A program made the translations under genes and the position numbers. Below are positions 34,671-43,525 of a stretch of 64,000 nt of DNA, in pieces. This DNA comes from an uncultured Prevotella sp. (GTDB lineage Bacteria; Bacteroidota; Bacteroidia; Bacteroidales; Bacteroidaceae). Position 1 is the stretch's first letter; the number at the start of each line of letters is the position of its first letter. Where the stretch lies: contig CAAGSA010000071.1 in NCBI GenBank assembly GCA_900772835.1, positions 10,938-74,937 of the forward strand, in the 5' to 3' direction. The notes beneath the pieces are model-generated. The model worked only from the letters and a program-made list of their open reading frames with translations. It did not search any database and was not told where the DNA came from.

Positions 34671-37600
34671 ATGAAAACACAATTAGTTTCTGCGTTCCTT
34701 TTGTTATGCACCACAGCATTCGGCCAAGGACAACTTGGCAAATACCCGAAGCCGAATGAAGGGAAAACAAACGGAAAACAAATCACGACGGTGAAAAAGC
34801 CGATCATTTCTCCATTCTACGGAGAAAGAAAGTTCAGAATCGCAAACGACAACAAGCCGGCTCTCGTCAAGAACGTCGGTGACAACAGCAACCTCTACGG
34901 CAGCCTCGTATTCTCAGAGGCAATGACCGACGAGAGCCAGTACGGCATCTACAGCTTCACGGCTACGCCATCCACAACCGTAAGCCCCGTGAAGACCGAC
35001 GCAAGCTTCAAGTCGAAAGCTGCCGTATACGCAAACGGCAAGTACTACGCCTTCTATATGGAGGAGGCATGGGGATGGGTGATATATATGGCATGCAGCG
35101 TGTACAACCCCGAAACATGGGAAGTGGAAAAGGTTATGGAGCCTTCCACGGAATGGAAGAACTTCGTCAACTCGTCGGCTGTGACCTACGACGAGCAGAC
35201 GAAGAAGATATACGCCGTGACAAGCGAAGACTACGGCGGCCCGTATATCCTCAGCACGATGAACGAAGAGGACGGCAGCTTCGAGAAGGTGGCAGACCTG
35301 GAGCGCTCATACCTCACGCTGGCTGCCTCGCCAAACGGTGTGCTCTACGGCATCTCCGACTTCGGCATGCTCTACAGGATAGACAAAGCCACCGGTGAAT
35401 CCACACTCATCGGCGACACGAAGCAGAGGCCGAAGTTCTCGCAGTCGATGACATTCGACCCGAACACCGGACTCCTCTACTGGGGATTCATGAACGACAC
35501 CAGTTCGGCACTCTACCAGCTGAACACCACCACCGCCACAGCATACAAGGTATGCGACATGCCGGAGCACGAGGAGTTCATCGGACTCTTCGTGAAGAAG
35601 GCTGAAGTGGCAGACAAGGCACCGATGCCCGTAACAGGACTCTCGTTCATACCCAACGTATACGGCGGCACCGTGGGAAGCATCCTCTGCCAGGCACCTA
35701 CAAAGGCTGCCGACGGCACTGACCTCACGGGACAGGTGACGGTGAAAATCTGCTCGGGCGACGAAACACTGACTGAACAGACCGTGGCTCCGGGAGAAAC
35801 GGTGAGAAGAGACAACGTGTCGTTCGACGCCAACAAGCTCTACTCGCTCTTCGCAAACGCATCCAACGAGGCAGGACAGAGCAGCAAGGCCACTACAACG
35901 GTATTCATCGGAAAGGACGTGGCTACATCGCCGTCGAACGTGAACGTAACGCTGAACGACAAAGTGGCTACACTCACATGGGAAGCTCCTACGGCAGGTG
36001 TGAACGACGGATACATCAACCCGAGCGAAGTGACATACAACGTGACGAGGCTCATGGGTGGTTCTTCTACTGTTGTTGCCAAGAACACAAAGAAGACAAC
36101 CTTCAAGGAGATTCTGCCGAACGCTACCGGAAAATACAGCTACACCGTAACAGCATGCAGCAACGGTGCCGAAGGCGGAAGCGCCACATCGAACAGCGTG
36201 CTCTCGATAGGATCATACGAACTGCCCTACTCTGAGGACTTCAGCGACGGAGACGCATGCAAGCAGCTCTTCACCATCGTAGACGTGGACAACGACGGAG
36301 ACGACAACCAGGCTAAATGGTTCTGGAAGGAAGACGAAAAGCTCATGCAGTATTGCTCCAACGGCGCGAACATAGGCAACGACTGGCTCTTCACTCCGGC
36401 AATACACTTCGACGGAAAGCACATGTACAAACTCAAGTTCGACATCAACATGGGCGCCACTTCGAACCTAATGGTGACTGTGGGCAAGACTGCCACACCC
36501 GACAACCAGACCGAAATCATCGACCTCAACGAAGTTTACGAATCATGGCAGACAACGCACGAAGCCACATTCACCGTGCCCGACGACGGCAACTACTACA
36601 TCGGATTCTACAACTACAGCAATGCCGGCAGCACATACTTCAACCTGTTCAACATCAACATCGAGCAGGGAATAGAGTCTGACGTGCCCGAGGCTGTAAG
36701 CGACTACACCGTAACGGCAGACCTGAACGGCGCCAACGCCGCAACCCTGCAGTTCAATGCCCCCGAGAAACTGCTCAACGGCAAGGACATCAGCGGCAGT
36801 ATGAACATCCACGTATATACAGTGGAGACGCAGCAGAGCGAGGATGGTGACGAGGAAAACACCGTGACCAAGGACACCGAGATAAAGACACTCACCGCCA
36901 CCGCAGGACAGGCAATCTCATACAAGGACGAAAATGCCAAGAACGGCAACAACACATACAAGGTTGTGGCTGAATACAACGGCAAGAAGGGTCTCGACGT
37001 GAGCAAGACCGTATGGGCAGGATACGACGTGTCCGAACCTGTGAAGAACCTCAAGCTCAGAACCGTCGACGGCAATATGCACGTGAAGCTCACATGGGAT
37101 GCACCGGAAAAGGGCGAGAACGGAGGATACTTCAACATCAACGACATCACGTACACCGTATGGCGCAGCCTCGACAAGAAGACCTTCTCACCAGTAGAAA
37201 CAAACATCACGGAACTGACCTACACCGACACCAGCATCGAGGAAGAGGTGCAGGACATGCAGGAAGTATACTACTATGCAGTGACAGCCGACAACCAGGC
37301 TGGAACGAGCAAGGGAGCAACACAGTTCATCGGCGTAGGAAAACCGTACAACTTCCCCGTAGCCGAGTCATTCAAGGGCGGCAGACTCAACCTCAACCCG
37401 TGGTCGTACAAGAACGTGCAGGGCTCACTCGGATGGGAGACACTGCGCTCCGACGACGGTGGAGGCTCACCGCAGGACAACGACGGAGGATTCGTGAAGT
37501 TCATGAACCAGTGGGGCGACTACTGTGTAGACAGCCGACTCATCACTCCAGTAATATCAATGGACGGCACCACCACTCCTACATTCAGCTTCTACATGTT

Positions 37601-39167
37601 CCACTGGGAGCAGAGCTCTGTCGAATCCGACAACAAGCAGACGAAGCTCATGATTGAGGTGGCACCCGACGGAGGCGACTTCGACGAACCAATCGCCACA
37701 TTCACCGCGGCAAACGAGAAGTACGGATGGATCGAACACCGCGTATCGCTCGAAAAATACAAGAACTGCAAATACATCCAGGTAGCACTGAGAGGATATA
37801 CCGACAACGACTGGATGTACTACTACGTGGACAACATCCACTTCGACGAGCAGAAAGACAACGACCTCGCCGTGGCTACATTCGACGGACCGGAGAATGC
37901 AAACATCAACGACGACTGCACATTCTCTCTCACCTACTCCAACAGAGGAAACAAGAGCGCCAAGGACTACACCATCGTGCTGAAGCAGGACGACGAGACC
38001 ATCAGCACCGTCAGCGGCGACGAGATGGCACCGGGCGAGGCAAAGACCATAGAGCTCCACGCCAAAGTGAACGCCACAACAGCAGGAAAGGACGTAACGT
38101 TCAAGGCAGAGGTGGTATACGACAAGGACGAGGATGCCGACAACAACACCTCTGCCACAATATACACCAAAGTGAAGCCTTCAAGCTATCCTTGCGTTAC
38201 AGACCTGAACACCACAAAGAGCGGCAGCAACGCAAGCCTCACATGGACAGCGCCCGTTCTGCCTACAGCCGACGAGGCTACAGTGGACGGAATGGAAGAC
38301 TACACATCGTTCGCAATATCAGGCTTCGGCGACTGGATTACCTACGACGGCGACAAGCTCGGCAGCGGCAAGCTGACACAGCTGCCATACTTCGACAACG
38401 AGAACGCAGACAAGGCATTCCAGGTATGGTGCCCGATGGCTCTCGGACTTGACGCAGAGTCTGCACCGAACCTCATGCCTTACAACGGAGACAAGTGCCT
38501 CATAGCATGGTATGCAAACATCAGCATGGACGGCGCACAGCCGTACAACGACGACTACCTCATCTCGCCGGCAATAAAGGGCGGCACCGAAGTATCGTTC
38601 TATATGAAGAAGATTGACAAGAACCTGACGGGAGAGACATACGAAATCATGTACTCCACCACCACACAGGATCCGTCAGCATTCAAGGTCCTCACAACCG
38701 ACGAGGCTCCAGCCGAATGGCAGCAGATAAAGGCAACAATGCCTGAGGATGCAAAATACTTCGCAATCCACTACACAGCGAAGCTCAAGGACGGAATCAT
38801 GGTAGACGACATCAGCTACGTGCCCGTGCTCTACGCTCTGTCGGTAGACGGATTCAACGTGTTCCGCAACGGCAAGCAGATGAACGAGGAGACTCTCAAG
38901 ACAGCCAACTTCACCGACAAGAACATCGGCGAGGAGCGTCAGGGCTACCAGGTATCAGTGGTATACAACCTCGGCGAGTCAAACGCATCCGACATCGTAT
39001 ACGTAAACGACGTATCCGACATAGAGAACGTGGCTGAACTCAAGAGCGACAGCTACACCATCTACTCAATCGACGGCAGACTCATCGGCTCCAACCTGAA
39101 GAAGATGCCTGCACTGCGCGCCGGTTCCTACATCATCAACAACAAGAAGGTGGTTATCCGCAAATAA
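34671..39167 (+). CDS. Large multidomain surface protein (FN3 / cleaved-adhesin-like, T9SS tail)
   Basis: A 1498-residue secreted protein with signal MKTQLVSAFLLLCTTAFGQ. The N-terminal 300 residues look like a beta-propeller. Then come fibronectin-III-like modules (about 425-525 and 780-895) with TLTWEAP and KLTWDAP signatures. Jelly-roll segments of the cleaved-adhesin/choice-of-anchor type begin LPYSEDFSDGD (about 520) and NFPVAESFKGGRLN (about 900) and recur near 1215-1385. A CARDB-like module lies near 1065-1165. The end YTIYSIDGRLIGSNLKK...GSYIINNKKVVIRK is a T9SS type A sorting tail. It is probably anchored on the surface for adhesion or substrate binding. Monocistronic. Confidence 0.85.
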   Translation: MKTQLVSAFLLLCTTAFGQGQLGKYPKPNEGKTNGKQITTVKKPIISPFYGERKFRIANDNKPALVKNVGDNSNLYGSLVFSEAMTDESQYGIYSFTATPSTTVSPVKTDASFKSKAAVYANGKYYAFYMEEAWGWVIYMACSVYNPETWEVEKVMEPSTEWKNFVNSSAVTYDEQTKKIYAVTSEDYGGPYILSTMNEEDGSFEKVADLERSYLTLAASPNGVLYGISDFGMLYRIDKATGESTLIGDTKQRPKFSQSMTFDPNTGLLYWGFMNDTSSALYQLNTTTATAYKVCDMPEHEEFIGLFVKKAEVADKAPMPVTGLSFIPNVYGGTVGSILCQAPTKAADGTDLTGQVTVKICSGDETLTEQTVAPGETVRRDNVSFDANKLYSLFANASNEAGQSSKATTTVFIGKDVATSPSNVNVTLNDKVATLTWEAPTAGVNDGYINPSEVTYNVTRLMGGSSTVVAKNTKKTTFKEILPNATGKYSYTVTACSNGAEGGSATSNSVLSIGSYELPYSEDFSDGDACKQLFTIVDVDNDGDDNQAKWFWKEDEKLMQYCSNGANIGNDWLFTPAIHFDGKHMYKLKFDINMGATSNLMVTVGKTATPDNQTEIIDLNEVYESWQTTHEATFTVPDDGNYYIGFYNYSNAGSTYFNLFNINIEQGIESDVPEAVSDYTVTADLNGANAATLQFNAPEKLLNGKDISGSMNIHVYTVETQQSEDGDEENTVTKDTEIKTLTATAGQAISYKDENAKNGNNTYKVVAEYNGKKGLDVSKTVWAGYDVSEPVKNLKLRTVDGNMHVKLTWDAPEKGENGGYFNINDITYTVWRSLDKKTFSPVETNITELTYTDTSIEEEVQDMQEVYYYAVTADNQAGTSKGATQFIGVGKPYNFPVAESFKGGRLNLNPWSYKNVQGSLGWETLRSDDGGGSPQDNDGGFVKFMNQWGDYCVDSRLITPVISMDGTTTPTFSFYMFHWEQSSVESDNKQTKLMIEVAPDGGDFDEPIATFTAANEKYGWIEHRVSLEKYKNCKYIQVALRGYTDNDWMYYYVDNIHFDEQKDNDLAVATFDGPENANINDDCTFSLTYSNRGNKSAKDYTIVLKQDDETISTVSGDEMAPGEAKTIELHAKVNATTAGKDVTFKAEVVYDKDEDADNNTSATIYTKVKPSSYPCVTDLNTTKSGSNASLTWTAPVLPTADEATVDGMEDYTSFAISGFGDWITYDGDKLGSGKLTQLPYFDNENADKAFQVWCPMALGLDAESAPNLMPYNGDKCLIAWYANISMDGAQPYNDDYLISPAIKGGTEVSFYMKKIDKNLTGETYEIMYSTTTQDPSAFKVLTTDEAPAEWQQIKATMPEDAKYFAIHYTAKLKDGIMVDDISYVPVLYALSVDGFNVFRNGKQMNEETLKTANFTDKNIGEERQGYQVSVVYNLGESNASDIVYVNDVSDIENVAELKSDSYTIYSIDGRLIGSNLKKMPALRAGSYIINNKKVVIRK

Positions 39168-39181
39168 CAAATCCCTCTAAT

Positions 39182-39233
39182 AAAGAAAAGTCCATACCAC
39201 AGGATCAACTCCCGGGTATGGACTTTTCTTTTT
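39182..39233 (+). terminator. Intrinsic terminator after the large surface protein
   Basis: Perfect 17-bp stem AAAGAAAAGTCCATACC (39182-39198) with its complement (39215-39231) and a T-rich 3' side; it begins 15 bases after the stop. Confidence 0.9.
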
Positions 39234-39373
39234 GCCAAACTATTCCCTTCCCTGCATTTTATTACTGTTTGGAATCCAACTATACTACTTTTTCCTGCCA
39301 CCGGAGCACCGGCAGAAACCCGCCGAGGCGACAGGAACAAGAGTGGAAGACGGAGGATGAAGAGCAATAAATA

Positions 39374-39405
39374 TTTGGGGGATAATCTTTATTTGCGTAA
39401 CTTTG
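39374..39405 (+). promoter_or_regulatory. Promoter of the DUF6056-like gene
   Basis: TTTG (39374-39377), exactly 20 bases, TAACTTTG (39398-39405). The predicted transcript starts near 39412, so the 22-bp tandem array at 39421 would be transcribed in the leader. Confidence 0.75.
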
Positions 39406-39420
39406 CTTTTGAAATACCCC

Positions 39421-39530
39421 GTTTATGAACAGCAAACGGTACGTTTATGAATGACAAACGATATGTTTATGAATGACAAACGATACGTTTATGAATGACA
39501 AACGATACGTTTATGAACAACAAACGGTAC
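39421..39530. repeat. Five tandem 22-bp units (GTTTATGAAnnnCAAACGnTAn)
   Basis: Units start at 39421, 39443, 39465, 39487 and 39509, each exactly 22 bases, and a sixth begins and breaks off at 39531. Units differ at few positions. The reverse complement of the unit matches the repeat at 16173-16255. It lies between the promoter and start of the DUF6056-like gene. Confidence 0.9.
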
Positions 39531-39590
39531 GTTTGAAGGATTGAAACACGCTATATATAATTTTAAACCCACCAACTGAAGAAGAAAAAT

Positions 39591-41123
39591 ATGAAGAATA
39601 AAGAATACAATATACTGACTGCGGTGGCTGTGGTACTGATGCTGGCAAGTGCCGTAGTGTGCCTCTATATGGGCAGATACCTGCATCCGTTCGCCGACGA
39701 CTATGCCTACGGTGCCGATGCACACCAGGCCTTCCTGCATACGCGTTCGGTGGCGGAATGTCTGGGCGCGGCATGGCAGACCGCTATGAACACCTACCGC
39801 ACCTGGCAAGGCACATACACCGCCTGCTTCCTGATGAGTCTGCAGCCGGGAGTGTTCGGCTGCTACTGGGTCACGCCGTTGCTGCTGCTGGGCAGTCTGG
39901 TGGCATCCACCTGTCTGCTGATGCATGTGCTGATGCGCAGGGTGCTCCGCGCTCCGCGCCGGGAGTATGTCTTCGTAGCCACGGTGTTCGTGCTCATCAC
40001 CACACAGTTCGTATATTCGCCCTACGATGCCTTCTACTGGTACAACGGGGGAATGTACTACACACTCTTCTACAGTCTCTCGCTCCTCCTGGCATCGCTC
40101 CTGCTGGCATACCCCCGGTGCGGCAGCAAGACGGGAAAGGTGTTCATAGCCGCCGCCACCTTTATTATATGCATAGTCACGGGCGGAGGAAACTTCGTGT
40201 CAGGATTCGCCACAGCCACCGTCCTCTCCACCGCCATCACCCTCTACACGATAAGCCACAGGCGGCTGCCGGTGTTCTGCACAGTGGCACTACTGATGTT
40301 CTGCGCCGCCTTCGCCCTGAGCGCCTTCGCCCCGGGCAACGCATTCCGCGAGGCAGACGAGCGCATGGCTCACCCCGAGTTCACACCCAGCATACTATTG
40401 GGCATCGCCACGAGCATACTCCGCTGCGGCACCTTCACGCTGAGGATGGCGGCAGGCATGATGCCGCTGGCGTTCCTCGTGCTGCTGCCTGCAGTGTGGC
40501 GCACGGCGCGCCGCTCGCCCTTCGCCTTCGCCCACCCCTGGCTCTGCATCATCATCACCTTTGCGCTCTACTGCAGCGTGTTCTTTCCCCACTGCTATGC
40601 CACCGACTATGTGGGTCCGAACCGCGTGCGCAACGTGTACAGCTACGCCCTCTTCTGGCTCATACTCATCAATATGTTCTACCTCTCCGGAACCGTGGCG
40701 CGCCGCCAGGGCAGCATAGGCAGGGCGGCGGAAAGCATCAGCCGGAAGACGGAAGGCATCGTCGCCACCATAAGGGCCACCGTCTGCCGCCACCGCTGGA
40801 CATACATAAGCCTCCCGACGGCAGTGCTGCTGCTCGCCACCTTGCTGCCGCCATCGGCCACGAGCCGCAACCTCGCCCTGCTCGGCGGCACCATACAGCA
40901 GAGCGACCGCGAGATGAACGAGCGCGAAAGGCTGCTGGAACAGTCGGTGGCAGACACTGTGATACTGCAGCCCCTCAGCGTGGCGCTGCCCTCCGACGCT
41001 CATGCCGATGCCAAGCCGGCACCCGGCAACTGGGTGAACGACGCGATGGCAAGATACTACGGCAAGAGGTGCGTATTCACTACCCGTCGTGGCGCCGCCG
41101 CAAGTTATCCCGAAAGCCGTTGA
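39591..41123 (+). CDS. Polytopic membrane protein (DUF6056-like, GT-C-like)
   Basis: A 510-residue protein with about 10-11 transmembrane helices. The first is at residues 8-28, followed by the conserved-looking periplasmic loop RYLHPFADDYAYGADAHQAF and the WYNGGMYYTLFY segment, a layout resembling GT-C glycosyltransferases and the DUF6056 family. A soluble tail of about 100 residues follows. Such proteins often move sugars or lipid-linked sugars in surface-glycan assembly. It stands alone between a terminator and nadA. The assignment rests on topology and loop motifs; the catalytic role is inferred. Confidence 0.65.
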   Translation: MKNKEYNILTAVAVVLMLASAVVCLYMGRYLHPFADDYAYGADAHQAFLHTRSVAECLGAAWQTAMNTYRTWQGTYTACFLMSLQPGVFGCYWVTPLLLLGSLVASTCLLMHVLMRRVLRAPRREYVFVATVFVLITTQFVYSPYDAFYWYNGGMYYTLFYSLSLLLASLLLAYPRCGSKTGKVFIAAATFIICIVTGGGNFVSGFATATVLSTAITLYTISHRRLPVFCTVALLMFCAAFALSAFAPGNAFREADERMAHPEFTPSILLGIATSILRCGTFTLRMAAGMMPLAFLVLLPAVWRTARRSPFAFAHPWLCIIITFALYCSVFFPHCYATDYVGPNRVRNVYSYALFWLILINMFYLSGTVARRQGSIGRAAESISRKTEGIVATIRATVCRHRWTYISLPTAVLLLATLLPPSATSRNLALLGGTIQQSDREMNERERLLEQSVADTVILQPLSVALPSDAHADAKPAPGNWVNDAMARYYGKRCVFTTRRGAAASYPESR

Positions 41124-41140
41124 TAAGTACGTGGAAAAGC

Positions 41141-41357
41141 CTGTTGATAAACTGTTCCTTATCCACACACCCACAAGGCAAGAGCAGGTGCAAGTGGATA
41201 TCCACACACATATAAACAAGCTTTTGACAACTTTTCCACGCTTTTTCATCAACAAAAGATATAAACTTATTATCTTTGCACCGAATGTGGAAAATGTGGA
41301 TAACCTGTCTTTGTTGCTGAAAAACAGAAAACAAGTCTCAACATACACTGTGGAGAA
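41141..41357. promoter_or_regulatory. Cluster of DnaA-box-like 9-mers
   Basis: Perfect TTATCCACA at 41158-41166 and, reversed, at 41295-41303. TTTTCCACA (reverse strand) lies at 41286-41294, directly abutting the latter. One-mismatch copies lie at 41141-41149, 41197-41205 and 41349-41357, and a weaker TTTTCCACG at 41232-41240. An AT-rich stretch spans 41206-41277. It fills the gap between the membrane protein and nadA and could be a replication origin, a DnaA-titration site or a DnaA-regulated leader. Confidence 0.55.
41271..41278 (+). promoter_or_regulatory. -7 box upstream of nadA
   Basis: TATCTTTGCACC is a perfect match to the -7 consensus. The start would be near 41285, leaving a leader of about 198 bases that contains DnaA-like boxes. 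Confidence 0.65.
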
Positions 41358-41482
41358 GAATCCTCCACGGGTTGATAACCGGACGGCAAAGAAAAAGCAC
41401 GGGAAGTTATAAACTTATACACGCCACATCATACTATACATTTTTAGATTTAAAATTTAAAACAATAAAAGATTATAATAAT

Positions 41483-42475
41483 ATGGATGTTGACAAGAAG
41501 TGGGTCGAGAAGGGATATATCGACGAACCGGTAGCCGAAGGCGTTGACCTGGCAAAGGAGATAAGAAAGATGTGCAAGGAGAAGAACGCCGTTATCCTGG
41601 CACACTACTACACGACGGGCGACATACAGGATATAGCCGACTTCATTGGCGATTCGCTGGCGCTGGCACGCAAGGCCGCGCAGACGGATGCCGACATAAT
41701 CGTGATGTGCGGCGTTCATTTCATGGCAGAGACGTGCAAGATTCTCTCGCCCGGGAAACTCGTGATCTGCCCCGACCTCAACGCCGGATGCTCGCTTGCC
41801 GATTCTTGCAGGGCGGAAGACCTGAGGAAATACAAGGAGGATCACCCCGGCTACAAGGTGGTGAGCTACGTGAACACCACTGCTGCCGTGAAGGCTCTGA
41901 CCGACGTGGTGGTGACGAGCGGAAACGCGAAGAAGATTGTGGACACGTTCCCGGAGGACGAGAAGCTCATCTTCGGTCCCGACTATAACCTGGGGTCATA
42001 CATAAACAGCGTGACCGGGCGCAATATGCTGCTCTGGAACGGCGGATGCCACGTGCACGAGCGTTTCTCGGTGGCTGAGATAGTAAGGCTCAAGAAGGAG
42101 CATCCTGGCGCCGAGGTGCTTGTTCATCCGGAGTGCAAGGGGCCTGTGGTGGCGCTTGCCGATGTGGTTGGGTCTACTGCCGTGCTGCTCAAGCATGCCG
42201 TGGATAGCGACACGCAGGAGTTCATCGTTGCCACGGAGGCTGGAATCCTTTACGAGATGACGCGCAAGTGTCCGCAGAAGACTTTCATCCCCGTGCCGCC
42301 GGAGGTGGCTGAAGGTTCGCTGGGCTGCTCGTGCAACGAGTGCGACTACATGAAGATGAACACGCTCAGGAAGATATACAATGCCCTGAAATACGAGTGG
42401 CCCTCAGTTGAGGTGGCTCCGGAGATAGCGAAGGATGCCGTGAAGCCCATCGAGAGGATGCTCGAACTGTCGTAA
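41483..42475 (+). CDS. nadA: Quinolinate synthase A
   Basis: 330 residues from the ATG at 41483 (MDVDKKWVEKG). The in-frame start at 41372 adds 37 residues that do not look like NadA and is rejected. NadA condenses iminoaspartate with dihydroxyacetone phosphate to quinolinate using a [4Fe-4S] cluster. Candidate cluster cysteines lie in NAGCSLADS (about C103), WNGGCHVHE (about C190) and GCSCNECDYM near the end. The substrate region LAHYYTTGDIQDIADFIGDSLALA is typical. The partner nadB/nadC genes are not next to it. It has a long leader carrying DnaA-box-like sites. Confidence 0.95.
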   Translation: MDVDKKWVEKGYIDEPVAEGVDLAKEIRKMCKEKNAVILAHYYTTGDIQDIADFIGDSLALARKAAQTDADIIVMCGVHFMAETCKILSPGKLVICPDLNAGCSLADSCRAEDLRKYKEDHPGYKVVSYVNTTAAVKALTDVVVTSGNAKKIVDTFPEDEKLIFGPDYNLGSYINSVTGRNMLLWNGGCHVHERFSVAEIVRLKKEHPGAEVLVHPECKGPVVALADVVGSTAVLLKHAVDSDTQEFIVATEAGILYEMTRKCPQKTFIPVPPEVAEGSLGCSCNECDYMKMNTLRKIYNALKYEWPSVEVAPEIAKDAVKPIERMLELS

Positions 42476-42531
42476 GTCATGCCGGCTTGTAGGAGGCCGC
42501 CCTGCAAGCCTATACCTTATATATATATAAT

Positions 42532-43488
42532 ATGAAGCCGCTCGTAAGTTTTATCATACCCTATTACAACCTGCCGCTCTGGATGATGAAGGAGTGTGTG
42601 GGGAGCATCTGCAATGTTAGGCTCGATGCTGTGGAGAGGGAGATAATCGTGGTGGACGACGGTTCCCGCGAAGACATACGTGCCGAACTTGCCGCCCTCT
42701 GTCCCGACATGGTGTATGTGAGGCAGGAGAACGGCGGACTGAGCGCAGCGCGCAACACCGGCATCAGTGTAGCCCGGGGCAGATACATACAGTTTGTCGA
42801 CGGCGACGACCGGCTCATCGCCGATGCTTATTCGCTCTGTGTGGACAAGTTGCGCACGTCGGATGCCGACCTGCTCATGTTCCGCCACACCAGCGGCACG
42901 CTCGTGGCGGCAGAGTGCGCATGGACAGCCCCCGTGCCGGGAGCCGACTACATGTGTGCCAACAACCTGCGTGCCGCCGCCTGGGGCTACGTGTTCAGCC
43001 GCAGTCTGCTCGGCGACCTGCGGTTCACGCTCGGCACATACCACGAAGACGAGGAGTTCACGCCGCAGCTCGTGGTCAAGGCCCGGCGTATGGCGGCAAC
43101 CGGAGTGCAGGCATACTTCTATCGTCTGCGCCCCGAATCGATTACCACCACGCGCAACGCGCACCACACGGCAAAGCGTCTCGACGACGTGGAGCGCATA
43201 ATAAAAGTGCTCCACGGCAGGGCGCGGCAGCTGCAAGGTGCAGAGCGCGACGGTATGCTGCGGCGCACGGAGCAGCTGGCGATGGACTATATTTTCAACA
43301 GCATACGCATGGAGCGCAGCCACACGGCACTGGCGCGGCGCATGGAGCGGTTGCGCGCCGAAGGGCTTTATCCCTTGCCCAAGCGCAGCTACACGCGTCT
43401 TTACTCGCTCTTCCGCCTGTTGGCAAACAATGGTTGTGCATCGCGCCTGCTCATTCTGCTTGCACCGCTCTTCGCCGGCAGGCGTTGA
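42532..43488 (+). CDS. Family 2 glycosyltransferase
   Basis: A 318-residue GT-A enzyme. It opens SFIIPYYNLPLWMMKECVGSI, then VDDGSREDIRAEL, GGLSAARNTGIS and the metal-binding FVDGDDRLIADA. It transfers a nucleotide-activated sugar to a surface-glycan intermediate on the cytoplasmic side. No transmembrane helix is evident apart from a weakly hydrophobic C-terminal end. It is followed after 37 bases by a GT4 gene on the same strand. Donor and acceptor are unknown. Confidence 0.88.
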   Translation: MKPLVSFIIPYYNLPLWMMKECVGSICNVRLDAVEREIIVVDDGSREDIRAELAALCPDMVYVRQENGGLSAARNTGISVARGRYIQFVDGDDRLIADAYSLCVDKLRTSDADLLMFRHTSGTLVAAECAWTAPVPGADYMCANNLRAAAWGYVFSRSLLGDLRFTLGTYHEDEEFTPQLVVKARRMAATGVQAYFYRLRPESITTTRNAHHTAKRLDDVERIIKVLHGRARQLQGAERDGMLRRTEQLAMDYIFNSIRMERSHTALARRMERLRAEGLYPLPKRSYTRLYSLFRLLANNGCASRLLILLAPLFAGRR

Positions 43489-43525
43489 GGCGGAGCGGAG
43501 CATTAACTTAAAATATACTACGGAA

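Noticed and set aside
39659..41215. 518-residue plus-strand ORF overlapping the DUF6056-like gene
   Set aside because: Arg/His/Pro-rich alternate-frame shadow of the membrane-protein gene, which has clear transmembrane helices in the other frame.
41372..41482. Upstream start extending NadA by 37 residues
   Set aside because: The extension has no NadA character and overlaps the leader; MDVDKKW at 41483 is the natural start.
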